From Bifidobacteriaceae bacterium (lineage in GTDB: Bacteria; Actinomycetota; Actinomycetes; Actinomycetales; WQXJ01): a DNA stretch of 33,399 nucleotides. Numbering within the stretch: position 1 is the stretch's first letter; each line of letters opens with the position of its first letter. Positions 13,718-22,106 of the stretch are shown here, piece after piece. The stretch lies in NCBI GenBank assembly GCA_031257375.1, contig JAIROU010000307.1, positions 1 to 33,399 of the forward strand. The letters run 5' to 3'. Both the position numbers and the translations under genes were made by a program. The notes below the pieces were generated by a model. It ran no database searches. It worked only from the letters and a program-made list of their open reading frames with translations, and had not been told where the DNA came from.

Positions 13718-16700
13718 GGCGCCACGCCCATCGTCGTGATGATCCGCACCGGGTCTTCGCCCGCCTTGGTGGGGATGACCAACTTGCCATCGGAGTGAAG
13801 ACTCCCCAGCAGCGCGAACAGGTCTATGTCGCTGACCCCGTTGCGGATGGCTCGGCGCAGGCGCGTCTCAGCCAGGCCGGTCAACGGGTGTTGGTAAAGG
13901 GCCTCCAACGCCAAATGGCCTTCATCGTCGGTGTTCGCGGGTTGGAGCGGCTCTCCGAGCCGCGTCCAAACCCGCTTGCGGACCCCGCGCAGACGCCCTG
14001 AGGCGGTGGCGGCTTTGGTCAAGTCGCCGCGGACCATCGTTTCAACAAGCGAGTCGTGGTCTTCCCTGAGCGGCTGTCCGGGCTCGTGCGGGTCGGCCCG
14101 GAACAAGGCGAGCGCCTCATGGCCGGTGAGGTGACGCGGGGCTAGGCCCGGCCCGCAGAACGCGAACCCGTCCACGCCGTTGGCGGAGCGCACGTAACAC
14201 CCCACCCCATCGGCCTGCTCGCCGAGCCGTTTGGCACGGGTCGCATCCACCATGTCCGGCATCGCCGGGGTGCGCTTGGCCAGTTCCGGCTCGCGTTCCA
14301 CCGCTTGACTCCAATACTGGTAGGCGAGCGAAGAGGCGTCCACGTCCTCGTCGGTGGCGATCTCATCCAGCTTGCCGTTGTACAAGTCTTCGATGATCTG
14401 GGTCTCGTCGGCGGAGCCGAAGAACTGCTCATCGGAGCCGAACGCCTGGGCGTTGGCGGCCAGGCGGTTCCCGATCCGCTGCCTAAGCGAGATCACATTA
14501 TCGACGCTCTCATGGAAGAAGGAGTAGATCACCACCTCAGCCGACCGCTGGCCGATCCGGTCGACCCGCCCGGCGCGTTGGATCAGACGGATGATGGCCC
14601 AAGGTAAGTCGAAATTCACCACGACGTGGGCGTCCTGGAGGTTCTGGCCCTCCGAGAGCACGTCGGTCGCCACCAACACGCGCAACTCGCCTTGATTCGC
14701 CACTGCTCTCTCGCCCGCAGCGCCGTTGGAGCAGGGAGCGAACCTCGCCGCCAACAAGGTCGGGTTCTCACTGTCTCCCGTCGCCACACCAACCTTCGCG
14801 ATGCCTGCGACCTCAAGCTGTTTGCCGAGGTAGACGGCAGTGTCCTGGTACTCGGTGAAGATCAGCACCTTCTCCTGCGGGTGGTCGACCTTGAGCAGCC
14901 TCACCAGTTCATTCAGCTTCGAGTCGGCCCCGGCGGTCCACGGCCCGTACCAGTCCAGCAACTCTCTGATGGCCGCGCTGTCGTGCGCGATGTCGGCCGC
15001 AAGCCGACCCGAGAACAATTCGGCTCGCACCCACTCCACGCCGCTGGGGTCGGATTGCCGAAGGGCCTCATATGCGGCGCCCGGATCAGCCTCGCCTGCC
15101 GCGTCGCCGTCCAACGTGCCGTCGGCGTCATCGTCCAAGCTCAGGGCGGAGATGTCGCCTGTTGGCACGGGCAGCCCGTCGGACAGCGCGTGCAACCATA
15201 GATCGTTGCGGGCCAGGTGCCGCCGGAGCGAAAGCTCGAAGGAGAACCCGCAAGACGACAGCCGCTTATACAAGGTGGTCCTGACAAACCCAGCCACATG
15301 CCCCCTACCGCGGGTGACGCGGTCGAAAAACTCCAGCTCTGCGTCGGTCGGTTTGACGGTGCGCAGCACATACTGACCAAGCTGATAGCGGGGCAGCTTC
15401 AGAGACAAGATCGCGTCGAGCGTCGCATCGGAGGCCATCTTGGTTGCGGGGTCGTCCGGGCCGAATGAGTGGTCTACGGGTCTTGGGCTACGACTGGGGA
15501 ATGTGAAGCGGCTGCCGTCTGTGAACTCCAGGTACCGCTCGCCTGTGGCCAAATCGGTCTTGGAGTAGCTGGATTCAATAAACGAGCGGGTTCGTCTGAC
15601 CAAATGCTCTGACATCAGCCGCTTCCAATCGTCGGCGTCCTCGGATTTGCGGAACGCAGCCAAGGTGGTGGTCTTGGAGTCCACACTGTCGGCGATGTTC
15701 GGGTCTTCGCGCAGGGCGTTCAGGGGCGCTATTCCGAGGTCGTCGTCATCGTCCACATACAGAGCGAGTTGGTTGGCGACATCGGCGAACCGGATGTTGA
15801 ACGGTGTCGCCGTGAGCAGCAACACCTTCGATTCGTTGCGTTGGATGTAATCACGGATCGCCTGATAATCCTGGCGCCGGTCGTTTCGCAGCGTATGAGA
15901 CTCGTCGGCGATGACGAACGGATAGCGGCGCAGCTCCGGCAACACTTTTCCGGCCATCGAGTAGGGCACCACACGGCCGTGCAAGTCGTATTCTTCCAAG
16001 TGGTCCTCCCACATCCGTTGCAGATTCTTCGGGCAAAGGACCAATGGCTGGTAGCCATGCTCGTCGCGGAGCATCAGCGCTACCGCGATGGCCGTCAAGG
16101 TTTTCCCCAGGCCGACCACGTCGCCGAGCATCGCGCCGCGTCGGTTCATGATCCGCCGGGCGAGCGTGCGCACGGCAGTGGTCTGGTAGTCCAGGAGGGT
16201 TCCGGCGATCTGCTGGGGAACCGAGTACTCCGCCAGGCCGTCGCGAACATCGCGGGACAAGTCGTAGCAAAGCTTCAGGAACACGTCGTACGGCCGCCGA
16301 GGGCTCGGCGCCGCCCAGGACTCGTCAATCAAGTCCAGGATGTCATCTGTGACATCGAGAGAGAACCTGTCGTTCCAGCGGTCCTCGAACCACCGAGCCA
16401 AGTCCGCCGCCCCCTGATTGTCCAGCACGTCAACGTTCAATTCGTAGTTCGAGGTCAGTCCCGGATACGTCAGGTTCGACGAGCCCACAAAACCGACAAT
16501 CGGACTGTTCACGCTGGCGGGCTTGTGGAAGATGTAGGCCTTGCCGTGCAGCGGGCGGGCTGTGAAAACTTTGACTTGGACCTTTCCCGACTTGATCTGG
16601 GCACGCAGCGCTTGCAGGGTCTGGCGGTCATCCGGGGTCGGAAGGCCCCGCATCAGCTGGGTCCTTAGATGCTCAACCAACTCCCCGCAGCGCGCCATCG

Positions 16701-16980
16701 CTGTGGAACCGTCAGCGTCGAAGACGCGGCGTCCGTCAACACAAGCCTGCAACCCGTCCAACGCCTCGCGGTGCGCGGTGCCCGTCGCCATGCCGATCAG
16801 CACACGCGCAACCGGGTCGTCGCCAGCGGGACGGTTGTCCACCAGCGGAGCGAATGTGCCCCACCCGCGGAGGTTGAAGTAGCCGACCGCCACGTCCATC
16901 CGCTCGAACCCGTCTTCGAACGTAGCCACCAAGTGTTTGCCGAGTTCGTTGCCCTTGATGTTGTCGAGAATGCGGGTCAC
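13714..16980 (-). CDS. PLD-nuclease/SNF2-helicase fusion of a putative defence operon
   Basis: The 1088-residue protein starts at the GTG at 16980. Residues about 1-220 form a phospholipase D-like domain with HGKAYIFHK and GSSN (HKD-type motif, near 145-170). Residues about 265-860 form an SNF2-type helicase: Walker A GDVVGLGKT near 286, Walker B DESH near 359, motif III LLLTATPFN, and C-terminal motifs LIFTEYQDTAVYL, ATDVLSEGQNLQ and QRAGRVDRIGQ. It should translocate on DNA and may cleave it through the PLD domain. Separate PLD and SNF2-type proteins occur in DISARM (DrmC, DrmD); here they are one chain and no DrmA or DrmB is present. It overlaps the methyltransferase start by four bases. 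The N-terminal extension in the ORF track is probably untranslated. Confidence 0.85.
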   Translation of the reverse strand: MTRILDNIKGNELGKHLVATFEDGFERMDVAVGYFNLRGWGTFAPLVDNRPAGDDPVARVLIGMATGTAHREALDGLQACVDGRRVFDADGSTAMARCGELVEHLRTQLMRGLPTPDDRQTLQALRAQIKSGKVQVKVFTARPLHGKAYIFHKPASVNSPIVGFVGSSNLTYPGLTSNYELNVDVLDNQGAADLARWFEDRWNDRFSLDVTDDILDLIDESWAAPSPRRPYDVFLKLCYDLSRDVRDGLAEYSVPQQIAGTLLDYQTTAVRTLARRIMNRRGAMLGDVVGLGKTLTAIAVALMLRDEHGYQPLVLCPKNLQRMWEDHLEEYDLHGRVVPYSMAGKVLPELRRYPFVIADESHTLRNDRRQDYQAIRDYIQRNESKVLLLTATPFNIRFADVANQLALYVDDDDDLGIAPLNALREDPNIADSVDSKTTTLAAFRKSEDADDWKRLMSEHLVRRTRSFIESSYSKTDLATGERYLEFTDGSRFTFPSRSPRPVDHSFGPDDPATKMASDATLDAILSLKLPRYQLGQYVLRTVKPTDAELEFFDRVTRGRGHVAGFVRTTLYKRLSSCGFSFELSLRRHLARNDLWLHALSDGLPVPTGDISALSLDDDADGTLDGDAAGEADPGAAYEALRQSDPSGVEWVRAELFSGRLAADIAHDSAAIRELLDWYGPWTAGADSKLNELVRLLKVDHPQEKVLIFTEYQDTAVYLGKQLEVAGIAKVGVATGDSENPTLLAARFAPCSNGAAGERAVANQGELRVLVATDVLSEGQNLQDAHVVVNFDLPWAIIRLIQRAGRVDRIGQRSAEVVIYSFFHESVDNVISLRQRIGNRLAANAQAFGSDEQFFGSADETQIIEDLYNGKLDEIATDEDVDASSLAYQYWSQAVEREPELAKRTPAMPDMVDATRAKRLGEQADGVGCYVRSANGVDGFAFCGPGLAPRHLTGHEALALFRADPHEPGQPLREDHDSLVETMVRGDLTKAATASGRLRGVRKRVWTRLGEPLQPANTDDEGHLALEALYQHPLTGLAETRLRRAIRNGVSDIDLFALLGSLHSDGKLVIPTKAGEDPVRIITTMGVAP

Positions 16981-17092
16981 ACGTAAATGTTCCCACCCGC
17001 CGTGACCGCCCCGCCACCTGCGACCCAACGCCTGAGGCGACAGAGCATAGGCCGTCGCGGGGATGCCGATCGGCGCGTCTCACAAGTCCGGC

Positions 17093-17632
17093 TCAGATGA
17101 GCTGTACTCGCGCACGGGTTGAGCTGCCCGGTGTGAGGCCGCCATTGTCGGTGCTGATGGTTCGGATGGCGGCTGTGGGGCGGCGTCGAGACGTCAGTCG
17201 GCTGGGGTCGTGTTCGACGCTCCCCTCCCTGCGGTCGGCCTGGTCAAGGGCTGGGTCGTATGCTGGTCGGGTCGCCGCCGGGCCGCTAGCAGCCGCTTTG
17301 GCCAAGGCTGTGAGTGCCGCCTGGGCATCCGGCCTAGCGAGCACGGCGGCGTAGATCTCGCGGGCGCGGTCGCCTTGCTCGGTGCCTTGCCTACGGTAGG
17401 CGTCGCGGTTGGCGCGTGGGTTCCCCAACTCCGGCAGGTGCTCGTAGCCGATGCCGTGTTCGGCCAGCTTCTCGGCCAGTTTCCGCTTCGAGAACCCCGG
17501 CTTGCGGGACAGCGGCGTCAGCCTTACATCGAACACCACCGACACACCTGAGGAGACCAGGTCAGCGATGACCTCTTCAACCGCGCAGCCCTCGTAGCCC
17601 ACGCCGACCAATCCACCCGGTTCACGGGTCAT
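17093..17632 (-). CDS. DUF488-family protein, possibly with a decayed C-terminus
   Basis: From the ATG at 17632 (preceded by purine-rich AGGGCAGCG) the protein has the DUF488 N-terminal features: VGVGYEG, VVFDVRLTPLSRKPGFSK and YEHLPELGNPRANR. Members usually end in a CFE...CHR segment; here the corresponding stretch reads PAYDPALDQADRREGS with no Cys, and the last 40 residues look out of family, so the C-terminus may be eroded. The function of DUF488 is unknown. The gene precedes the PLD-helicase by 112 bp on the same strand and is the likely first gene of the operon. The ORF-track start at 17923 includes relaxase-derived DNA and is unlikely. Confidence 0.65.
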   Translation of the reverse strand: MTREPGGLVGVGYEGCAVEEVIADLVSSGVSVVFDVRLTPLSRKPGFSKRKLAEKLAEHGIGYEHLPELGNPRANRDAYRRQGTEQGDRAREIYAAVLARPDAQAALTALAKAAASGPAATRPAYDPALDQADRREGSVEHDPSRLTSRRRPTAAIRTISTDNGGLTPGSSTRARVQLI

Positions 17633-17906
17633 CGCTGCCCTGCTCCCACCTTGCGGAAGCTCGGGGTAATCCCGGCTAGGCCGCATGCGTTGTGGCACGA
17701 ATAATCCTCTCGCCTCAAGGGCAACCATGGTCTCTCTTACGCTGGTCAAAGGCCCAGAGCGGGGCCCGGCGCGGTCCAGGGCGCCGGGGTCGGCTGGTTC
17801 GAGCCAGTGTATCGCGCATGAAGCGCATGTCTGGCGCGGGCAGCGTGGGCGCGTTCGATGTGGCTCGCACGCCGGCCGCTGTGGGTTCGGCCGCGCCGGG
17901 GAACCC

Positions 17907-18116
17907 AGCGGTGTGCGCGGCATCGTTCTCAGTGGTGGCGACGTAGGCGGTGTTGGCGCGCCGGCTGCGGGTCAAGGCGACGTAGAGGGTTTCCCTGGTC
18001 GCCTGCGTGGTGATGATGGCGTGGGCGGTGTCTGTGGTGACGCCTTGGGACCTGTGCGCCGTGGTCGCGTAACCCAAATCCAATCGATCGGCCACAGAGG
18101 AGGCGGGCGGCACGAC
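17907..18116 (-). pseudogene. Fragment of a MobF/TraA-type conjugative relaxase
   Basis: About 70 residues match the C-terminal helicase motifs of TraA/TrwC relaxases: LGYATTAHRSQGVT, then ETLYVALTRSRRANTAYV. A full protein would exceed 1000 residues and include a N-terminal transesterase domain; none of that is present. The frame stays open to 17715 but family resemblance ends near 17900. It shows that a conjugative plasmid or ICE once occupied this locus. Confidence 0.7.
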
Positions 18117-18117
18117 G

Positions 18118-18378
18118 GCTGCCCCGGCTTTGCGGCCGACCCGCCGCTTCCGCAAGACCGTGGGCACTGCCACCGCTCGGGCGCTCGGCGCGGAAGCCGC
18201 CGCCCAACAGCTAGCCCACACCGACCCAGCGCTCACCAGGCGCCACTACATCGAACAGCCAGACGAGGGGCCCGACGTCCGGGAAACCCTGGGCGGCTTC
18301 AGCATCCAGAGCGGGGTGTCTCCAACCGCCCCAAATCCCACAATACGGTCCAGCGGTCCCGCTTTGGGCCTCTGACCT
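18118..18378 (+). pseudogene. C-terminal fragment of a tyrosine integrase
   Basis: The plus strand encodes FRKTVGTATARALGAEAAA, then LAHTDPALTRRHYIEQ and a gPDVRETLGGF-like end, the last 75 residues of an actinobacterial phage/ICE integrase including the Tyr nucleophile. The upstream catalytic Arg region is missing. It abuts the relaxase fragment head to head. Immediately downstream (about 18320-18385) the sequence resembles the left flank of site D (CTCTGACCT and surroundings), suggesting this was once an integrase sitting next to the same attachment site. Confidence 0.65.
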
Positions 18379-18522
18379 GGGGGATTGGTCGCGGAAGAAG
18401 GGAGAGAACCAACAACTGGGTTCTGCGCGATGCCAGGTGGTGCGACGGAGGCGACTCGCAGCACAGGCTGGACCCTACGTGATCGCACCTGGCCGGTCTC
18501 CGTGAACATCACAGGACCTTAG

Positions 18523-18552
18523 TTGTCGTTTTGGTTGCTGTTCCGGTAGTCT
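18523..18552 (+). promoter_or_regulatory. Promoter of the TIGR04255 operon
   Basis: TTGTCG at 18523-18528 and TAGTCT at 18547-18552 are separated by 18 bases. The GTG start codon follows the -10 box by six bases, so the transcript is probably leaderless. The 180 bases upstream, back to the integrase fragment, hold nothing else recognisable. Confidence 0.55.
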
Positions 18553-18558
18553 TGGCGT

Positions 18559-19371
18559 GTGAGCAGGCGTGAGGTGTACCCGAACGCTCCGATCGTGCTG
18601 GTGGCCATCGAGATCCGGCATCCCGCGGATGGGCCGCTTGGGCGCAGCCACCGGATGCAGCTGTCAACGTCGGTTCGAGATGTATTGCCGGTGCCTGACG
18701 AGGCGACCACGGTCACGGTCGAACTCCTGGCCGCCTCGGACCGCCAGCCGGCTCAAAGGCAAATGGTCACGTCTGTCCCGCGGTGGACGGCTCGCGATAG
18801 GAGGACCGCGCTGACGGTTCGCCCCGACGGTCTTGTCATTGAGACTAGTAGGTACCGCGGGTATGAACAGATTCGCGACCTGCTGGAGCTGGCTTTGCGT
18901 GCCCGCGCGGCCGTCTCGGCCCCCGCAGGTGTGGAGCGCATCGGGTTGCGCTACATTGACGAGATCCGCGTCCCGTCGGACAGGACTGATGGCCGGCCAT
19001 CTTGGCAGGAGTGGGTTGACCCGTCTTTGCTCGGGCCAGTCCATGTTGCCGACGGCATCGGGTTGACCCCTGCCGGGGGCGAGGGTATATCGGTGTTTTC
19101 GGGGACAGGCGACAAGGCCCTTGTGCTCAGGTACGGGGTTCAGGACGGCTACGCGGTCCAGTCGACGCCGCAGTTGCGTCGGCCGCTTCCGCCGCCGGGA
19201 CCCTTGTTCAAACTGGATATTGATAGCTTTTGGCAGTCGGCGAACGAGGTGCCGGAGTTCACCGTGGACTTTGTTCTTGAATGCGCCGACGAACTGCACG
19301 CGCCGGTCAGTGACCTGTTTGAGAGCTTGATTTCGGATCGGCTTCGAGAGGAAGTACTGCGCAATGGGTGA
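18559..19371 (+). CDS. TIGR04255-family protein
   Basis: The 270-residue protein has the features of the sporadically distributed TIGR04255 family: YPNAPIVLVAIEIR at the N-terminus, a central ERIGLRYIDEIRVP and a C-terminal FWQSANEVPEFTVDFVL followed by a helical LHAPVSDLFESLISDRL. The family has no assigned activity and is scattered across mobile and defence regions. It is the first gene of a three-gene operon, and its last eight bases overlap the next gene. The GTG start follows the promoter directly with no Shine-Dalgarno. No catalytic motif is obvious. Confidence 0.75.
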   Translation: MSRREVYPNAPIVLVAIEIRHPADGPLGRSHRMQLSTSVRDVLPVPDEATTVTVELLAASDRQPAQRQMVTSVPRWTARDRRTALTVRPDGLVIETSRYRGYEQIRDLLELALRARAAVSAPAGVERIGLRYIDEIRVPSDRTDGRPSWQEWVDPSLLGPVHVADGIGLTPAGGEGISVFSGTGDKALVLRYGVQDGYAVQSTPQLRRPLPPPGPLFKLDIDSFWQSANEVPEFTVDFVLECADELHAPVSDLFESLISDRLREEVLRNG

Positions 19372-20023
19372 TGCGGTAACCGCTAACGCCGCTGTCGCGT
19401 CCGCGTTGACGGAGCGTGGAACCGCGAGTGATCTGATGACCGGCCCGGCTCGTTCGGAGACCAGACTCATGGCCGCGCAGCTGACTGAAGAAGTCGGTGG
19501 CAACCGTGGCGAGGCGCGCGCACTCCAGGCAGAGTTCGGTGATCTGCACCAGCGGATTCACAATGCCGAGTGGCGCATTGCCGCCGCCGAGCGGGCGAAG
19601 GCGAGCGTCGCGGCGATGCTGGGCGAGTTGGCGGATCTCGGTTTTTCCTGGCGAGAAATCGCCCAGCTTGTGCGTGTCAGCGTTCCGGCGGTCCAGAAGT
19701 GGCGCAAAGGCGACAGAGCGTCCGGCGAGAGCCGGCTAAGGCTCGCCAGCCTGCTCGCCGCCTGTGACCTGATCGGCGAGCACTACATGGTCGATGAGAT
19801 CGCGTCCTGGTTCGAGATGCCGCTGTCAGCCGCCGCCCCGGTGACTCCGATTGACTTGTATTCGGCTGATCGCGCCGATCTGGTGTTTGAGTTCGGGAGC
19901 GGCCATGCGGACCCTGAAGCGCTGCTAACCCAGTTCGATCCCGGTTGGCGCGACCGCTACCGGTCTGATTTCGAGGTGTTCGAGGCGGGCGACGGCAATC
20001 GATCTCTGCGCTCAAGGGCCTGA
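19364..20023 (+). CDS. Helix-turn-helix protein, second gene of the TIGR04255 operon
   Basis: The 219-residue protein has a predicted coiled or helical segment at about 40-85 (EARALQAEFGDLHQRI) and a clear HTH at about 88-120 (LGFSWREIAQLVRVSVPAVQKWRKG). The C-terminal half, with ACDLIGEHYMVDEIASWFEMPL and ALLTQFDPGWRDRY, recalls the toxin-binding or replication-associated half of Xre/MbcA-type antitoxins but I cannot assign it firmly. It could be the repressor/antitoxin of the operon. It overlaps the TIGR04255 gene by eight bases and is followed by the third gene after three bases. Confidence 0.6.
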   Translation: MGDAVTANAAVASALTERGTASDLMTGPARSETRLMAAQLTEEVGGNRGEARALQAEFGDLHQRIHNAEWRIAAAERAKASVAAMLGELADLGFSWREIAQLVRVSVPAVQKWRKGDRASGESRLRLASLLAACDLIGEHYMVDEIASWFEMPLSAAAPVTPIDLYSADRADLVFEFGSGHADPEALLTQFDPGWRDRYRSDFEVFEAGDGNRSLRSRA

Positions 20024-20026
20024 GCG

Positions 20027-20743
20027 TTGGGCGGGGGCCTCGAATCGCCGCATGTGAAGGGCGCGCCGCAATGGGGCGCCCTCTACCGCGCGCGAGGCGA
20101 CGAGGTTTCACAGACCCGACCTGTGTTCACCGGGGACGTGTTCACGGGGCCGCTGCTTCCCGGCCCGACTGGCAACATCAAAACACGCACCGTGGCAATC
20201 ATTCAGCATCCATGCTCGATGCGCACAGACGGTGTGGAACTCTCCTGGCAAGTGCTCGTCGCCGAGGTGAAAAGCCGGAAGGAGATCTCCGAAGCGGACT
20301 GGGCGAGCGGCTTCTTCAACCTGATGCCGTTGCCCGACCTCAGCCCTGGCGAGGCACCGCGAACTCGCCACCGAGCGGTGGACTTCGACAACCTCTACAC
20401 GGTCGCGCCGAACCTGCTCACCCGGCGGATAGCCTGTCTGTCGCCGTTCGGCGTCAACCTCCTGCTTCAGCGTTGGGTCCACTACAGCTCAAGGGTCGTC
20501 GTGCCCACCCACAGTTTCCAGTCCGTGACGCAAGCCTTCTACGAAGAGGCGGACCTTATTGAGGAGTGGTGCGACGAGGCGGCCGGGGACCTGCGGTCGG
20601 AAGCAGAAGCGTGCGTGCGGTGGCTGCGGGCTGACCGCGCGGGCACGACCTACCAACAGATGCTGAAGGACCCGCAAACTCACAGCATGATCCGCAAGGC
20701 GATGCGTGCCGAACTCAAGAACCGGTGGCCGACCGAGAGCTAG
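20027..20743 (+). CDS. Unrecognised protein, third gene of the TIGR04255 operon
   Basis: Up to 238 residues from a TTG; a GTG at 20054 is an alternative start. I do not recognise the family. Visible features: an N-terminal segment with repeated GDVFTGPLLPG, a compact motif VAIIQHPCSMRTDG around residue 60 resembling the SQxCD-type motifs of some phage-defence or stress-related proteins, a VLVAEVKSR strand, and a helical C-terminus ending KAMRAELKNRW. No signal peptide or membrane segment. Tight packing behind the HTH gene implies a joint function. It is the last gene before attachment site D. Confidence 0.5.
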   Translation: MGGGLESPHVKGAPQWGALYRARGDEVSQTRPVFTGDVFTGPLLPGPTGNIKTRTVAIIQHPCSMRTDGVELSWQVLVAEVKSRKEISEADWASGFFNLMPLPDLSPGEAPRTRHRAVDFDNLYTVAPNLLTRRIACLSPFGVNLLLQRWVHYSSRVVVPTHSFQSVTQAFYEEADLIEEWCDEAAGDLRSEAEACVRWLRADRAGTTYQQMLKDPQTHSMIRKAMRAELKNRWPTES

Positions 20744-20838
20744 CGCAGGCCGCAGCGTTCAAACCGGTCAGTTTCCGGTCACCCCGAACCCCATAACGCG
20801 GCCTGGACACCCCTTCTTGGGTCTCTGACCTCGTAAAC

Positions 20839-20884
20839 GAGCCGCCTTGGGGAATCGAACCCCAGACCTATTCATTACGAGGGT
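20839..20884 (-). other. Attachment site D: 3' half of tRNA-Thr(CGU)
   Basis: On the minus strand the sequence runs from the anticodon loop (CTCGTAATGAATAGGTC) through the T-arm (TGGGGTTCGATTCCCCA) to the acceptor strand AGGCGGC and discriminator. This is the 3' half of a tRNA-Thr with anticodon CGU; the 5' half is not in the window. It lies about 65 bases from the end of the integrase gene. By the usual rule the complete tRNA should be reconstituted at the other end of the element, to the right of the window. Confidence 0.75.
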
Positions 20885-20888
20885 CTGG

Positions 20889-20907
20889 CGCGCCGCGTAG
20901 CGGCGCG
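20889..20907. terminator. GC hairpin between integrase and site D
   Basis: CGCGCCGC and GCGGCGCG form a perfect 8-bp stem with a GTA loop. It lies 40 bases past the integrase stop and could terminate integrase transcription before the tRNA fragment. There is no T-run on either strand, so a role in integrase binding is also possible. Confidence 0.45.
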
Positions 20908-20948
20908 TGCCGTCATGTAGCGCCGGGAGCATTTTGGCACGTCACGGG

Positions 20949-22106
20949 TCATTTCGACGCGACCAGGCGTAGCCTGGCATAGCGTGGCGGGGTGGAAGCC
21001 TGCCCCATGTTTGCCCCACGCGGCGGGGGCAGCGCGGCCCGTATGTCGTCCGCGGTGGCGGGCGCGAAGTGGGCGTAAAGCTCGGTGGTCCGGGTCGATG
21101 AGTGGCCGAGCAACTGCGCTATGCGGCTGAGCGGGACGCCGGCCTGGGCGAGCCAAGAGGCATGGGTGTGGCGAAGATCGTGCAAAGTCGGACGCATGGC
21201 CGCCAGCCCGGCCGCCCTGACGGCGGGCTCCCACACTCGGCGCGTGAAGTTGCGGTTGTCGAGCGGGCCTCCGTTGCCGTTCGGGAACACCAAGCCCGAC
21301 GGGCACTCGCTGTGCCTGTGGGGAACGCCGCAGGGGCGCGGCTCGGGCACGGCCAGACGCTCGACGGCCCAGTCCATGAGCGGGACTCGCCGGAGCCGGC
21401 GGCCCTTCGGGTAGGGCTTGATCTCTTTGCCGCCCACCACGTCGGCCACCGTCACGACGCGCCCCTCGGCGTCAAAGTTGTGGACGTGGAGCCCGGCGAG
21501 CTCGCCCCAGCGGACACCGGTCCCCACCAGGAAGTCGAGAACGGCCCGGCTCTGCTGGTCATGCTCGGGAACCGCGCCCACCAGGGCGGCGTATTGCTCG
21601 CGGGTGAAAAAGACTGGCTCCTCGGGATTGTCTGGCGGCAGTTTGATCCTGGTTGCCGGGTTGGCCTGTAGCAGGTCGGCGTCGATGGCGGCGCTCAAGC
21701 TGGTGCGGAGGACCGCGAGGATTCGCCGGACGCCGGACGCCTTGTGCCCGTTGCCCTCGGTCAGCAGCCCGGACGCCCAGGCTTGCACGTCGTGGCGGCG
21801 GATTTCTGCGAGTTGCACGTCTCCCCAGCGCGGCATTATGTGGGTGTTGACGATGCTGGTCTCGGCGGTGAGCGTCTGCGGCTCCACCGCGCGTGACGGC
21901 CACCAAATGTCGCGCCATTTCGACCAGGTTATTTCGCTTGCGCGCGGATCGAGCGCGCCGGGCTTCCGCGCGTTGACCTCGGTCTCGGTGGCGGCGTTCA
22001 GCGCCGCCTGCTTGTGCTTGTAGACGCCGACCGACCGTTTCGCGCCGTTCCGGAGCCGGTACATGCCCCGCCACCTGCCAGACGGCAGTTTCTCTGTCCA
22101 GGCCAT
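20949..22106 (-). CDS. int: Tyrosine integrase of the phage-like element
   Basis: The 385-residue protein has an N-terminal AP2-like arm-binding region (LPSGRWRGMYRLRNG), a SAM-like core-binding domain around 75-165, and a catalytic domain with the first Arg in GTGVRWGELAGL, the box II LHDLRHTHASWL (His-x-x-Arg), the LLGHSS His and the nucleophile in TTELYAHF. All catalytic residues are present. It points toward attachment site D, the expected arrangement for an element integrated in tRNA-Thr. Near its end the DNA has two CCCCA boxes in TGCCCCATGTTTGCCCCACG, possibly arm sites. Its ATG overlaps the stop of the DUF4236 gene by one base. Confidence 0.95.
   Translation of the reverse strand: MAWTEKLPSGRWRGMYRLRNGAKRSVGVYKHKQAALNAATETEVNARKPGALDPRASEITWSKWRDIWWPSRAVEPQTLTAETSIVNTHIMPRWGDVQLAEIRRHDVQAWASGLLTEGNGHKASGVRRILAVLRTSLSAAIDADLLQANPATRIKLPPDNPEEPVFFTREQYAALVGAVPEHDQQSRAVLDFLVGTGVRWGELAGLHVHNFDAEGRVVTVADVVGGKEIKPYPKGRRLRRVPLMDWAVERLAVPEPRPCGVPHRHSECPSGLVFPNGNGGPLDNRNFTRRVWEPAVRAAGLAAMRPTLHDLRHTHASWLAQAGVPLSRIAQLLGHSSTRTTELYAHFAPATADDIRAALPPPRGANMGQASTPPRYARLRLVASK

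Noticed and set aside
17685-18482. 265-residue plus-strand ORF
   Set aside because: Shadow of the relaxase fragment and out of frame with the integrase fragment.
20839-20884. Complete tRNA-Thr gene
   Set aside because: Only the anticodon loop to 3' end is present; the D-arm and 5' acceptor strand are absent in the flanking sequence.
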